Shown here in pieces: positions 1 to 12,582 of a DNA stretch of 64,000 bases. The DNA is from Zygnema cylindricum (taxonomy: Eukaryota > Streptophyta > Zygnematophyceae > Zygnematales > Zygnemataceae). The stretch covers positions 1 through 64,000 of the forward strand of contig JBBHKE010000930.1 of assembly GCA_037447655.1 (NCBI GenBank). Direction: 5' to 3'. Made by a program: the position numbers and the translations under genes. Position 1 is the stretch's first letter, and the number at the start of each line of letters is the position of its first letter. The notes under the pieces were generated by a model, which had not been told where the DNA came from, searched no databases, and worked only from the letters and a program-made list of their open reading frames with translations.

Positions 1-1348
1 GAGAATGAAGGTGGAGCCTTGGAAAATAGTTTCCAAGGGCTCAAGTAAAAGTTAGAGACATCTGTGAAATTAACAATAGCAAAACGAATTAAACTGCTAC
101 GGAAACTCTCACACACACCTTACAATGAAACGTTGTCAATGTCAAAAATTATTTCCCAACACTCAAAAAACATAGCCATGGTAGAATCAGCAGAAATTAA
201 CCTTCCTACACACACGCGAAGATCTCGATGTTTCTTATGTCACTTCCCCATAGATTTGAATTGGTCCTCATCCCACTAGAGAGCCACAAATGGAAGAAGA
301 CGAAATGGGAGGACGTGGTTAAGAAGCTGATTGTTGCAATAGGCTCCACTGAGGTGGTGATACAAGAAAAGGCCTCCAAGAAGGAGCCTGACATCAAGGA
401 GAAAAGTGTTCAGAGGTCTGAACAATTAGGAGGTGATACCGTAGAGACCAAGCTAACAAGTCCGAACCCAAATCACAAGGATTCTACATGTAAAGCAATC
501 ATCCAGATCACAAACGGAGACGATCAAAGCAGAGAGGGGACAGGCAAAGTAGATAGCGGTGGAGGAGAGAATCCAAACAGAGAGACCTCCCATGACCTCA
601 TCATAAACCACACTCCAAAGTGCATCATGATCCTAAGAGCAAACCTCTTTCTAATAGCAGATGCCAAAGAAGGAGAAGGTATACAACAATGGCAAAAAAG
701 AGGAGAATAAGAACTTACTAAGTCTTATTCATTAGTGGACGAGTCTCATGGAGAGAACCGGCGGAGATAAACTAACACAATCTCCATGTAGGATCCCCAA
801 AAGGAGACGCCAAAGCAGACTGCTGAGGGTAACGTCCAAATATCTGCAGATTCCGAAATCGGAAGCACCAATAGATGGGACGCCATCTTGCCAAAGACAA
901 AGGAAACGGTCACAAAGGATGACAACAAAGTTCAGATCCCTCACACAGAGAACAAAGGCAGCAAACATGTGTGCTACACTGCTAGATCCTCGAAGGTTGC
1001 AGTAACAACAACAGAGATCAATGATGGCTCACGCAAAACGAGCACCAACAACTCAAATTTGAGCATTTATAGGAACAGAGAATCCAAAATGCAAGACCTT
1101 TCATGTCAGAAGGAGATAACAGAGAGATCTCACTAAGAGAGTCTCTCACCTCGAGAGGACATAAGTGGGAGATCTTACCAAAAGAGAGAATAAACTAAAG
1201 TGGCAGAGAAAGACACCACGCCTCAGTTGTCAACGAATGACACTACATCGAGTAGTCTCGCCTTAAAACGGATAAAAACTATGACAAAGAAAATCTCCGG
1301 AGAGATCACAGAGAGTGCTCCAAATCAAGTAAGCACTCTATTATCAGC
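1..1348. other. Purine-rich unidentified sequence, left flank of composite Copia
   Basis: A- and G-rich sequence with only short, Lys/Glu/Ser/Thr-rich reading frames, the longest at 228-710 (160 codons). No known domain is recognisable and codon structure is unconvincing. It is the left half of the target into which the 1349-17059 element inserted; removing that element joins it to similar purine-rich sequence at 17065-18675. It may be a decayed gene or part of an unfamiliar repeat. I assign no function. Confidence 0.5.
1344..1348. repeat. Target site duplication TCAGC, left copy
   Basis: TCAGC directly precedes the TGTTGAAA start of the left LTR. The same five bases follow the right LTR at 17060-17064, which fixes the outer borders of the composite element. 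Confidence 0.85.
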
Positions 1349-2351
1349 TGTTGAAATTATTAGATTTATATGGTATTTTGTAGGTCTAAATAGATTTGTA
1401 CAATAGGAAAAATAAAAGGGCGCACAACTTGCCTCCACCTCCTCTCTTTACCCACCATACTTGTTGTAGTCACTGAGGGATAGAGAGGGTGGTTGAGCCA
1501 TGGCTGTCCTAGTTCAGCAAGCAAGACTAAAGAGTGACTTATGCCACTCTAAACAAAAGGTTGAGTCCGATAGGACTCGAACCTCCAGCCGGCAGAGCGA
1601 GGCATAGCCGTCAGCTCTAACCGATTTGTCGTAGAAGTTTGTTGAAATATATACTGTGTGATATTTATTTAATCTGTGTTTTGATCTTGAATTCGATTAA
1701 CGGAATGACAAATGAAACAACATCGAACCAAGTAATATATAGTGCGAAACATTATCTTGCAGAAAACAAATGAATCGCACATTTGTTTCGACGATTAATA
1801 TTCAATGTTGATTTGTAATCCGACGGCACATATCGCTGCCAAAATTACAGAATGGTCACCTTCGCAGTTTGTGAACGTGGCGTGACCTAGCAACAAATGG
1901 AGAGATAACATTCGGTCGCGGGAATTCCGGAGAACAGAAAGACGAGCTAAAAGTGGACACGCGTTCACTCAATGGCCTTGCCGTACACAGGTCGTACAGA
2001 AAGTACATCAGGCGTAGTATCTTTCTGTACCATACAGTTATGTGATTGGTTCGTACTTTAGTAGTTAAGGAAAGTGAGAGGGATTAGGACTTAGCATATT
2101 TTTGGCTAGACCTCTCTCTTTGAGAGTTTCTATAAATTGGCATTTTTGCCACCTCATAACTAATCGGCTGGTTGGTCGTTTTCATTGATTTTTTTTCTTT
2201 CGAACTCACGAGAGTCCAAGCTACACAAGGGTTCCGTCAGATTGTCAGTTTGCTCTCTTGGGCAGCACTGGTTGTGGCTTGAAGTGAGTTAGTTAAAAAC
2301 TATTTAGACGCTTCCTGAGTTTTGAAATCTAATGGAAGACACAGAATTACC
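1349..2351 (+). repeat. 5' LTR of composite element (LTR A)
   Basis: Starts TGTTGAAATT and ends next to a primer-site-like sequence at 2352. It contains the family's CCATGGCTG motif near 1500, an antisense tRNA-like module at 1561-1633, an inverted repeat at 1994-2030 and a TATA box (TATAAAT) at 2131-2137. The terminal CA appears mutated to CC. Its closest relative in the window is the LTR at 16079-17059. Confidence 0.85.
1561..1633 (-). other. Antisense tRNA-like module in LTR A
   Basis: Read on the minus strand it shows a D-arm/A-box-like CGGTTAGAGC followed at tRNA-like spacing by a perfect B-box-like GGTTCGAGTCC. Acceptor pairing is poor, so a functional tRNA gene is unlikely. Homologous modules lie at the same place and orientation in LTRs F (9980-10050) and B (16281-16350). 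Confidence 0.7.
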
Positions 2352-2366
2352 AGTTATGGGCCCACT
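2352..2366 (+). promoter_or_regulatory. Primer binding site, tRNA-iMet anticodon-arm type
   Basis: AGTTATGGGCCCACT differs at two positions from GGTTATGGGCCCACC, the family consensus. That consensus is the reverse complement of the anticodon stem-loop of plant initiator tRNA-Met. The ATG inside it is a candidate gag start. Confidence 0.7.
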
Positions 2367-2553
2367 TTAAATGTATCTGGGTTCATCTATTGGGAAGCCA
2401 TGATGATAGGGGCTTTGTGTGAAAAACGATACTCGGGTATCGTCAATGGACAAGTGAAACGTCCACCCTCGGGAACTTCACCTGGATTTGGAGGAGTAAG
2501 GTTTTTCTGCAGCATCGACTACTTCAGCGGAGGAGGTAGATAATGGGGACATA

Positions 2554-3757
2554 TGAATTTCTATAGGCTCCAATGCCCATAGAATTTGGAGATCCAAAAG
2601 AAGCTAATCTAGATAGTGTCGACTCCAAGTTGATATAAACCCAAATAAATGATCATTTGACAATCACAACCCCAATACACGTTCACCCTTGTGAAGAGAA
2701 GACCTTCTGTGTGCTTAGTTCCACCACAGAATGCAAAGCTTGAATATGTATTTTGGACAATATTCCCCACTTTGAATTTCCCACTGAATAAGTGCCACCC
2801 TGGAACGTAAAGACTCTGACCGACTACACTCCTGTGTAGATTGGACTCCTCTTATGGCTGGTCAAATATGACCTTTATAGTTACAAACTCTCTTAGAAAG
2901 GGGTATCTAAATATCACTAAGTCTTGGTCTGCCTACTCACGACTACCAACTACTAAACCCTAGTCCAATAAAAACACTATATAGTACAAGAAGGAATAAT
3001 GGGAGATGTACTTAGTGTACGACCATTGTATGACATGGTCTACAAGGTGACACTTGTCAAATCGGGAGCCGTGGTTCCTCCTCCAATCTCCTCCGATATC
3101 AAATAATGTGATGCCACGTGGCACCGCATGATGCTATCTCTTAATGCCGCCAAAAGCTCACTTCGCGTGGCGGCTAGAATGTCGACCCTTCGATCAAAAC
3201 ATATTTTACACGGTCAGATTCGCGTAGATGCATGAATTGTTCCTCTTTGTTAGTCTAGTGTTATTTAGCTCTCACGTTAATGTTTATTTATATTTGAAAC
3301 CCGTCACGTGTATCGTTTGATAACGCCTTAGTGGATAAGGCAAATCACTACCAAAAATGTTCGTAGACCTCAGTTCAAATTTGGTCTAGAGCAGCTTTTA
3401 GTTATTTGTCAGTTTGTCTGACAATTCTCTTCCTGAACACTTTTAAATACCTATTGTACCCAATGTATCTCAACGTTGATTTGGTCTAATGGCTAAAGCT
3501 AACAACTTCTAAGTCTTTAACGGCTTGTAGGTACCAGGATCAAATCCTTGATCCGGCGGTCTCTTTTTGGTACAAACTAAGCCTATTGTATGTCTCCTTG
3601 GACATTATAGACAGCCATGGCAATAGCTGTCGCTCCGGTCGTCAATGACTGCAACAAAAATGGGGACTGGAGAGTTTGAGCGAGAAGCAAGCTGCCTTTG
3701 CTAACTCAATCTATTTATTTTTCCAATACAGACCTAAAAAATACATCAATTTCAACA
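2554..3757 (-). mobile_element. Solo LTR, minus strand
   Basis: On the plus strand it starts TGAATTTCTATAGG and ends TTTCAACA, the reverse complement of the family LTR ends. Flanks ACATA and ACAAC may be a decayed target duplication. It is about 1.2 kb and matches LTR D (22867-23944) in reverse orientation, including the segment near 2690-2760. It carries two tRNA-like modules on the plus strand, that is, antisense to the LTR: 3322-3400 and 3482-3560, the latter with a B box GGATCAAATCC. The CCATGG motif is at 3615-3620. Confidence 0.75.
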
Positions 3758-4640
3758 ACAACAATGTGGTCGAAAAGGGGAAAGGGAAGGAGATACCCCT
3801 CACTCGTATTGCCACGGAACCTGGAGCGGTGGCCGTCAAGACCACGGAGAACGACACTCAAATATGAGAAGGCGTAAACATGGCTGCCGAGAACTTCATT
3901 CTAAGGCACCTCACTCAAGCTTTGGCCACCCGTCACCTTCACATTTACAAGGCCGAGGTGTGGATGAGTTTGCGGAAATCTAAAGAGCTGGTATATTCAG
4001 GAGCTCCATTTGGCTAAACAAAAGTTAGGGAATTACACTTACAAAGGGGGAAAGATGTTAGACTATTGCAATGATCTCTCTTGTTTGTATATGGAGATGG
4101 AAAGTGCTGGGTGGACAAGTACAATGAAGATGAAAGTTAATACTCTCATCATGAAGTTACCCAACGAGAATGAAAACATAGTGTACCGAGTACAGGAAAT
4201 GACTGACAGTTCATGGAAGTGGAACACCTTGGTCAAGATGATACTTGTGCACGAGACCACAATTGGGAGTAAGAAGGGGGGGGGGAGCATCTAAGCTCTA
4301 GCCGCAGGAGGAAATCGATGGGTGAAGGATTCGAAGAAACCATTCAAAAGAGAGAGAGATCAGTCTGAAGGACCGAGGCCCCCATTTTGCAAAAAGCTGG
4401 GACACTTCATAGCAGATTGTGTCAAGTTGTCAGAGCTGAGGCTCGAAGCAAACCGTGGAGGGGGTTCTTCCCGGAGGAAGAAGAAGGCAATTGTGGTCAC
4501 AAAAGTGTGAGAAGAGACCGAGGACGAGTTCTCTGACGAAGAGGATGGGGAGCTTCTTCTTGATTAGAGTTTCGATGAGAAAAAGATCCCTCAAAAACAG
4601 AAGTGTACTCTTAGAGCAATTCGGGAAGCTCCACGGGAAG

Positions 4641-5610
4641 GATGGATTATCGACTCACGTGCATCCATGCATATGTGTCGTGATAAATACCTATTTACTA
4701 AGCTTAGGAAAATCCCTACTGCAGAGATAGAATATGGGGATGGGAGAGTGGTTACAACAGATCTAGTGGGGTCACTAGATCTGAAAGTCTTAGTGGAGGG
4801 AAAGACTTTTATACTCACATACTCAAATGTACTCTACATTCCTTAGCTGAGTAAAAAACTTGACTCTACGTATGTGTTAGATGACAACAAGTTTGATACC
4901 TTCACTAGAAAGGGATCCTTCACAGTCAAGTATGGGGATGAAGTTTACTTCACGGCAGATAAGGGTAGCCAATGAATGTTTATTCTTAAGCTGAGTAATG
5001 AAAAGAAAAATGCTTACTATGTTGGTGTTCTAAAGTTGATGATTTGGCATAAGTGATTGGGGCAAGTGCATTTTGATACGTTGAGGGAAATGAAAAACCT
5101 TGATGTAGTAGAAGGCATTCAGTTTGGGAATAATGATATGATGGATGATTGTAGTGTCTGTGCTCAAGGTAAGGCTCATAAAATTCCTTTTTCCAAAGCC
5201 GCCACATATAGAGGTAAAAAAGTACTAGATCTGGTCTACACAGATATCTGTGGTCTACGAAAGTACCTTCGGTTGGAGGAAAGAGGTTTATGTTGACAAT
5301 AACCAATGACTAGTCTAGATACTATAGAGTCTACTGCCTAAAAACAAAGTCTGAAACACCAACTTACTTCACATAATATAAAGCCTGGAGTGAGAAGTTG
5401 CATAGAACCCCCATTAACAGAATCAAGAGTACCTCTAACCAGTTTGATAAATACTTGAGAGATGAGGGAGTTCAACACCAAAAAACTATACCCTATAACC
5501 CGGAACAAAATGGGGTAGCCGAGAGGTTCAACCAAACACTAGGAGATAGTGCATGCAGTATGTTGGCAGACAAGAAAATATGAAAGAGATTTTGGGCAGA
5601 AGCCATGAAC
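4641..5610 (+). pseudogene. Copia protease-integrase pseudogene, copy 1
   Basis: Encodes degenerate aspartic protease (GWIIDSRASMHMCRDKY; catalytic DSGAS changed to DSRAS), then the pre-integrase zinc region (RLGHVH-like motif and DDCSVCAQGK) and integrase core ending at PYNPEQNGVAERFNQTLG and KRFWAEAMN near 5610. At least six in-frame stops are present. Immediately downstream the same protease-to-integrase segment begins again, so 4665-5610 and 5611-6575 form a diverged direct duplication or a junction between two related elements. Confidence 0.8.
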
Positions 5611-6578
5611 TTGACAAGCATGACAGGCACCTCTTCACTAAGTTAAGAAAGATCCCTACTGTAGAAATAGAGTATGGGGATGGGAGAGTAGTTACTACAG
5701 ATCTAGTGGAATCGATAGATCTGAAAGTCTTAGTGGAGGGTAAGACTTCTCTACTCACCTTCTCAGGTGTGCTCTATATTTCTCAACTGAGTTAAAATCT
5801 TGTGTCTACCTCTATACTAGATGACAAGGATTTTGAAACCTTCACTAGAAAGGGAGTTTTTACAGCTAAGAATGGAGATGAAGTCTACTTCACAACAGAT
5901 AAGGGCAACCAAGGAATGTTTAGGCTTAACCCGAGTATTTAAAAGAAGAGTGCTTACCATGGTGGTGTTTCGAGCTTGATGATCTCGCATAAGCGGTTGG
6001 GGCATGTGCTTTTTGATATGCTGAGGGAAATAAACAAGCTTGGTGTAGTAGAATGCATTCAGTTTGGGGATAATGAAATGATGGATGATTGTAGTGGTTG
6101 TGCCCAAGGTAAGGCTCACTGACTGCCCTTTCCCAAAACAGCCACAGATAGAGGTGAAAAAGTCCTAGATCTGGTCCACACGGATATCTGAGGACCATCA
6201 AGAGTACCTTTGTTTGGGGGAAAAAAGTAAATGCTGACTGTAACTGATGATTTGTCCCGATATTCTAGAGTCTATTTCCTAAAATCAAAATCTGAAACAC
6301 CAAAGTACTTCAAAGAATACAAAGCTTGGAGTAAGAAATTGCACGGAACCCCCATTAAACGACTAAGGAGTGATAATGGGGGAGAGTACATCTCTAACCA
6401 GTTTGAGGAATACTTGAGAGATGAGGGAGTTTAGCATTAGCAAATTGTAGCGAACAATCTAGAACAAAATGGGGAAGCTGAGAGGTTAAATCAGACTTTG
6501 GGAGATAGTGTGAGTAGTATGCTGGCTGATAAGAAAATAGGAAGAAGATTTTGGGCAGAGGCCATAAACTGTGCTAAC
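5611..6578 (+). pseudogene. Copia protease-integrase pseudogene, copy 2
   Basis: Repeats the organisation of 4665-5610: FTKLRKIPTVEIEYGDGRVV, the pre-integrase motif KRLGHVLFD, DDCSGCAQGK, the integrase HTDI motif and SDNGGEY. It ends at RFWAEAINCANC, where the solo LTR 6579-7624 interrupts it. Fewer stops than copy 1, but still several (for example at 5794 and near 6190). Confidence 0.8.
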
Positions 6579-7624
6579 TGTAGAAATTAATGGTCCATTT
6601 TAAGTATTTTCTAGGTCCAAATAGAAGGAAGCCGAGGCAGTCTACCTCTAACTTCTCTCTCCAACTCTCAAACTTGTCGCAGTCACTGAGAAATTGGAGA
6701 GGGAGCTAAAGCCATGGCTACCTATGCTATCCAGAGGTTTACAGGAAATATATATTAGTTAGGGGTTTTAACTAAAAGGTATGTGTCGGCCACAAGATTT
6801 GATCCTGGTACCTGCCTGCTGGCAGACTGCCGGTAGCCGGTAGCCTTAGCGGTTAACTCTAGAACTAGTGTTACGTATTATATAGTTCGATAATTAATTA
6901 AACATTATCAATTAGGATAATTCATTTAACTGTAACTGTTTACGGGATACATAGATCCATTAATGTACAAGTACGGATTACGGTACGGATAAGAAACCAA
7001 TACCGCACATTTATTTATTTAATGAAACAAATATCGTGCATGTATTTATCACGGCTATGATTAAATGTGAATTTAATCGGACGGCCGGTATTAACGCCGA
7101 GATCGCGGAAGAGGATTTCGGCGGTTTGTGGTCATCGCCACATCGGATGACACGTGGCGGAGTTACATTGGATCGCGGCATCTCCGAGGATTACAGAAGC
7201 GAATCCGGACATACCACGTGTCGACATTTAGGCCATGTCGTACAGTGTTCTTACAGAAAGTACACCGGCAGCTATACTTTTGTGTACGGAACTGTAATCT
7301 GATTGGTTCTGTACATCAATAGATAGAGTCTGTGAGAGAGATAGGACTTAGAAAAAATTAGGAGATAGGACCCTCTCTCCCAAAGAGCTTTTGTACAAAA
7401 GGTCAAATTTGACCCTCCATAACTTACTGCTCAAGGGAGCAAATTCAGAGATTCTTTTTGCTATCGACTCAAGGGAGTCTTGCCTTCACTGGGGTGAAGT
7501 TGTTCAGTGTTATTTTCCATCAGGGTGGCTGTGATTTTTGCTAAAACACAAAGGGGTTAGGGTTATCCTAGAGGCTTCTTAGAAGCTTTCCACTCTGAGG
7601 ACTTATGGAGGTCTCAGAGTTTCA
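6579..7624 (+). mobile_element. Solo LTR with target duplication CTAAC
   Basis: Starts TGTAGAAATT and ends CAGAGTTTCA. CTAAC occurs at 6574-6578 and again at 7625-7629. Removing the LTR and one copy restores the integrase reading (GCTAACTACATTAAG), which proves the insertion. It carries an antisense tRNA-like module at about 6788-6860 and a CCATGGCT motif at 6712. Confidence 0.9.
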
Positions 7625-7629
7625 CTAAC

Positions 7630-9768
7630 TACATTAAGAATAGAGTTTTCACTACAGCCATTAAAGAAATGACACCTTATGAGAGATAGGTTGGAAGGAA
7701 ACCATATATTTCTTACTTAAAAGTATTCGGTAGTCAACTATATAGTCTTGACACAGATTAGAAAAACAGCAAACTAGATGCTAAAGGGAAACCGGGATAT
7801 TTTGTGGGATATGATGAGGATGTTAAGGGATATAGAGTCTATGACTTAGCTAAACAAGATATCATTTTGGGAAAGCATCTAGTTGTCATAGATGAAAGGA
7901 AGTCATTTGATCCCTTCAAATACGCTAAGAAAATAAGAAGCAGTTTTGAGTTCGAGAGTGAGGAGGACTCCGAACTTCCCCGAAGGGACACAAGTGAAAA
8001 TTTGATTACAGATTCAGGGGAGATCCAAGATGGGGGAGATACACCGGGATCTCCCCATATCTATATACACTCCGAGGAAACGGAGGAGGAGTCGGAACCG
8101 GCTCCCATGGATAGGGGAGCCGATGAGACAGTAAGGAGGAACACAAGACTTCCCTCCATTCCAGCTTTGAAATTTGAGGGAGGACGAAGGGGCAGCAAAA
8201 GGCTACAAAAACATGCTGCTCATAAGGTAACAAAGCCATCTCACCAAGATGAGCCTCAATCATACTTGGAGGCAATGGACAGTCTGGAGAAAGACCGATG
8301 GGTCAGAGCCATAAATGATGAGATGGCTTCCATAATGGAAGCTAATACTTCGGAGCTGGTGGATTGTCCTCCAGGCAGAAAACCTATCGGGTGCAAATGG
8401 GTATTTAAATTAAAACTGAACCCAGATAATACCATTCAAAGATATAAGGCTCGGTTGCTAGCAAAGGGGTTTACTCAAAAATAGAGGATAGATTATGAGG
8501 AGACTTTTGCTCCGATGGTTCAGTTCCCATCTGTAAGGATTCTCTTTAGTCTAACAGCGGCGGAAGACATGGAAATACACCAGATGGATATCAAGACTGC
8601 TTTCCTCGACGGTGAACTAGAGGAATAAATCTTCATGCGATAACCAGATGGATTTATAGAGGAAGGAGAAGAGAGCAAAGTCTTTAGGCTCATAAGTCCT
8701 TATATGGACTGAAGCAGGCTCCTAGACAATGGAACAAGAAACTAGATTATTTTCTCACCGGTCTGGGATATATTCGCATCAGTTCTGACCATTCTATTTA
8801 TATGTTTGAGGATGAAAATAGTGTGATTTTTAATGCAATTTATGTGGATGATTTGCTGGTGTTAAGTATGTCTATGGAAAAGATGAATAAGTTAAAGAAA
8901 GATCTTAGAAGCTGATTTGACATGAAGGATTTTGGGGAGGCTAAATATATTTTGGGGATTCAAATGGAAAGAGATAGAGGGAAGAGAATAATCAGATTTA
9001 CTTAGAATGAAGCTATCGGAAATATGATTGACAAATTTCAAATGGAAAAGGAAAACAGCTGTACCACTCCAATGGACTTGAAGAAAGTAAGTGATGGGAG
9101 TGTAGAAGGAGGAGTGATAATACTAGATGATTAGATGAGTCCAAAGAGAGAGAGTTTACTAAGTCTATTCCTTACATACAGGTTGTAGGAAACTTGATTT
9201 ACTTTATGAATTGTACTAGACCGGACATAGCACCTTTAGTTGGAGTCCCTGGGCGGCTTCACCATCCTAGGAGAAAGACCCAAATAGTCGAGTACGCAAA
9301 ACCAAGGTTTTGGTTGATTTGGAGAGGGGATATTAATCACTACAGCCTCAAAGTATGATGCACCGAAGATACCGGTATGTGTTATATGTGGGGAAGGTGC
9401 TTGGGCCGAGTATCAAACAACAAAATCGTTGTCACCACCGCGGAGGTTTGTATATGGCTTTTGTAATCAGTGCGGATGAAGTTCGCATGTCCGCCGGCAA
9501 ACAACTGGGTATAAGAAGAAGGAGTACATAAAGTGTGATAACTGCTAAAATGCCTACAATCAATCCAAACATCATTTTGGCAAGCATATAGATATAAGAT
9601 TTATTTTGGAGGAAAAGGTTGAAAACAAAATTGTGAATCTTGTGTATAAAGGTGATCAGGAAATGGTAGCTGATATGATGAAAAAACCGCCCTCTCCCAA
9701 GTCAAAATAATGCATAGAAAAGTGTGGGTTAAAAGAGAAACTAAAATTAGACTAGAAAATAAGGGGAG
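7630..9768 (+). pseudogene. Copia integrase C-terminus, RT and RNase H pseudogene
   Basis: Continues the integrase after the solo LTR: IKEMTPYERWVGRKP. An open stretch at 7804-8484 (226 codons) holds GYDEDVKGYRVYD, an acidic linker and the RT N-terminus up to YKARLLAKGFTQK, where a TAG replaces the next residue. RT continues with MDIKTAFLDGELEE, FNAIYVDDLLVL (YVDD intact) and ILGIQMERDRG. RNase H is badly decayed. It ends with a stop and the polypurine tract AAGGGGAG. Confidence 0.8.
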
Positions 9769-10760
9769 TGTTCAAATCACTAGATTTAGAGGAGGTATTT
9801 TCGAGGTCTTAAATGATTAAAATATCTAAAAGAAAAGTGTAGGCAGCCTACCTCCACTTTCTCTCTCTAGCCCCCATACTTGTTGTAGTCACTTAAGGAG
9901 AGAGAGGGCAGTGGGCCCATGGCTGCCTCAGCTCCATAGGCAAGACTAAAGAGTGACCAAAGTCACTCTCAACAAAAAGTTGAGTCCGGCAAGACTCGAA
10001 CCTCCGATCGACAGAGCGAGGCTTAGCCGTCAGCTCTTATCAGTCTGTCGTAGTAGTCCGTTAGGATACATAGGGTTTGATAACTAATTAAACATTACTA
10101 GGATCATCAATCTGATTAACGAAATAAAAATAGAGGACATAGAACTAGTTGAAATTTAGTGCGCACGAAATAAATGTACCGGACATTTGTTTTTGAACGG
10201 CGAGCAATTAAAGTCAGTTTCGATCTGACGGCCCACATCATCGTCGAGATCCCGGAATGACCGCGTTGGCGGTTTGGACGTGACATGACCTTGCGACACG
10301 TGACAATATTTCATTTGGAAGCAGGAATCCCAGGAAGCATGAGGACAAGTCCAGAGGAGAAAGACGTCCACTCCATGGCCTTGTCGTACACAGACCGTAC
10401 AGAAAGTACATCGGTCCGAGTACCTTTCTGTACAGTACAGTCTTGTGATTGGTTCGTACATTAGTAGATAGGGGTTGTGAGAGGGGTTTATGACTTAAAG
10501 GATTGAGGAGGTAGCCGCCTCTCTCCCAACCAGCTTGAAAACATATTTGCATCTTTGCCACTTCGTAACTAAAGACCTGGTTGGGCGTTTTCAGTGATTC
10601 TTTTTACTATAGACTCAAAGGAGACTAGATTGCACAGGGGTGCACTTAGATTGTCTATTTGGCTACTAGGGTAGCAGCATTTCTAGTTGAAATTTGGTTA
10701 GTCAAAAGCTATCTAGAGGCTTCTTGTATTTTGCAGTCAAATGGGGGACACAGAATTGCA
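9769..10760 (+). repeat. LTR F (3' LTR of the nested element)
   Basis: Starts TGTTCAAATC right after AAGGGGAG and ends CAGAATTGCA. It contains an antisense tRNA-like module (9980-10050, B box GGTTCGAGTC on the minus strand), the hairpin GTACAGAAAG/CTTTCTGTAC at 10397-10433, and the CCATGGCTG motif at 9918. More diverged from LTRs A and B than they are from each other. The end sequence fuses in frame to downstream RT (10741-11007). Confidence 0.8.
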
Positions 10761-11553
10761 GAGGCAACCCGAGGGGTTCGTGGAGGAAGGCGAAGAGAGC
10801 AAAGTCTGCAGGCTCATAAAGTATTTATATGGACTGAAGCAGGCTCGTCGACAATGGAATAAGAAACTAGATGAGATTCTCATTGGTCTAGGATATATCC
10901 GAATCAGCTTTGACAATTCTATCTATATGTTTGAAGATAAGAATGGTGTCATTTTTATTGCAGTCTATGTGGATGAACTGCTTGTGCTATGTAAGTATTT
11001 GGAATAGATCAATGAGTTAAAGAAAGATCTTAGAAACAGATTTGTTATGAGAGATTTAGGTGAGGCATGTTTCATTTTGGGGATCCAAATGGAGAGAGAT
11101 AGGGGGAAAAGGATTATCAGACTTACTCAAAAAGAAACAATACGTAATATGCTTGAGAAATTCCAGATGGAAAAGGCAAACAGTTGTACCACTCCCATTG
11201 ACTTCAAAAAAGTAAGCGATGCAAGTGTAGAAGGAGGAGTGATAATCTTGGATGATGAGATGAGTTCAGATGAGAGAGAGTTTATGAAGTCTATCCCTTA
11301 TATATAGGTTGTAGGAAGTTTGATCTATTTTATGAACGCTACAATGTCGATCATAGCGGCAACAGTAGAAGTCATCATAATAAGTCTTAACGATCCTACG
11401 AAGAGAGATTGGGAGGCAGCCAAGAGAGTCATGAGATATCTCGTAGGAACCAGGGAGTTATGGTTACATTTGGGAGGGGAGCACACTGATATCACTAATT
11501 GGAGTGATGCCAATTATAGGGATGCACCTATGAGAAGATGCACTTCTGCGTAT
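10761..11553 (+). pseudogene. Copia RT and RNase H fragment of the outer element
   Basis: Encodes RQPEGFVEEGEESKVCRL, YGLKQARRQWNKKLDE, FIAVYVDELLVL (second Asp of YVDD changed to Glu), ILGIQMERDRGKRIIRLTQK and RNase H up to WSDANYRD. Stops lie at 11005-11007 and near 11307. The frame is cut at 11553 by the minus-strand element and resumes at 15653. Confidence 0.8.
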
Positions 11554-12582
11554 TTTAATTCTGTGACTTCCATTGGCACACAGAATGTCTAGCTTATGTG
11601 AAGCCTCTAGGATAGTCTATGCACTTTTGACTTTGACAATGAATAAGTCCCACCCTCGAAGGCAAAAACTGAAATTGACTACACCCATATAAAACGTGGA
11701 CTCCTTTGAGTTCGCTGCAAAAAGAATCATTGAAATTGCTTCCTTGAGCATTAATTTATCAATGGTCAAAGATGACCTATTTGTACAGATGCTCTCTGGG
11801 AGAGAGGTTGAAACCCAAAAATATTCTTAGTCTTAAACTACCTCTCTAAGCCTACTACAAGTGTACCTATCCAATTAAATGACTGTTAGGTACAAGAAGG
11901 TACAGGTTTCGCTCTACTTTTTGTACGACCATTGTATGGCATGGTCGTTCCTCTGACGCGTGTCAGCCGCAGTCCAATCACCCCTCGCCACGTGTCATCC
12001 GCCGACATACCCTCAGCAAACCGCCAGAAAACCACTCCGGAATTCTAGCTCCTCCGCGAGCCGTCGATCGCGAAGTCGACATTTGATTACATCCGTTTTA
12101 ATCCAATGTCGTTTCGTTTCGTAATTCGTATATATTGAGTATGTAGATTAGTACCACGGTTAAATATGTTTCAATCTCAATGTATACATTATTTTGTCAA
12201 CGCCTAAATGGATAAGACGTAATGCAGCAATTGCGGACCTTAGTTCAAATCTGCCCGTTTTCACCATTTTGGTTGAAAGCCTTGTGTTATTATATCTTAC
12301 TGTTATATCGTAACTAGTTAGTATATTACCGGACCGCGTAAGTTTAATGTTTCAATGAGACCTAAGGGATAAGGCGCACGGCTGTAAGTACGGCCTATAC
12401 AGTGAGAGACCTAGGTTCAAATCCTGTTAGGTCGAATATTTTGTTCATCTTTCTTTTTGACTATAGCGGCAGCCATGGTTATCTTTGTCTTCCAATGACT
12501 ACGACAAGTATGGATGACTTTTGAAGACCATCTAGCAAACACATAGAATAAATTCAGACCTAGAAAATACCCAATTTTAACA
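11554..12582 (-). repeat. 3' LTR of the non-autonomous element
   Basis: Pairs with 14585-15652. The expected plus-strand TG start appears mutated to TT; the end TTTTAACA is conserved. It holds two plus-strand tRNA-like modules, 12201-12270 and 12359-12433. The second has an Arg-tRNA-like D arm (CCTAAGGGATAAGGC) and B box GGTTCAAATCC. Confidence 0.8.

Larger units (their letters stand above)
2333..4640 (+). pseudogene. gag pseudogene of composite element, split by a solo LTR
   Basis: The gag start lies at 2352-2553, possibly from an in-frame ATG inside the LTR at 2333, and encodes the family motif YWEAMM followed by the Pro/Gly-rich segment. It continues at 3758-4640 with the KLGNYTYKGG and VNTLIMKLP motifs of Copia gag. 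A zinc knuckle near 4381-4420 reads PPFCKKLGHFIADC: the first cysteine of CX2CX4HX4C is lost. Several stops are present, for example after TTENDTQI at 3867, so it is non-coding. The solo LTR at 2554-3757 splits it. Confidence 0.8.
5611..10760 (+). mobile_element. 5'-truncated related Copia nested in composite element
   Basis: Begins inside the protease/integrase region, runs through integrase, RT and RNase H to a polypurine tract AAGGGGAG (9761-9768), and ends in its own LTR (9769-10760). That LTR differs clearly from the outer LTR pair. After 10760 the outer element's RT resumes. Its 5' LTR and gag are missing. An alternative reading is a three-LTR recombinant produced by unequal exchange. 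Confidence 0.65.
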
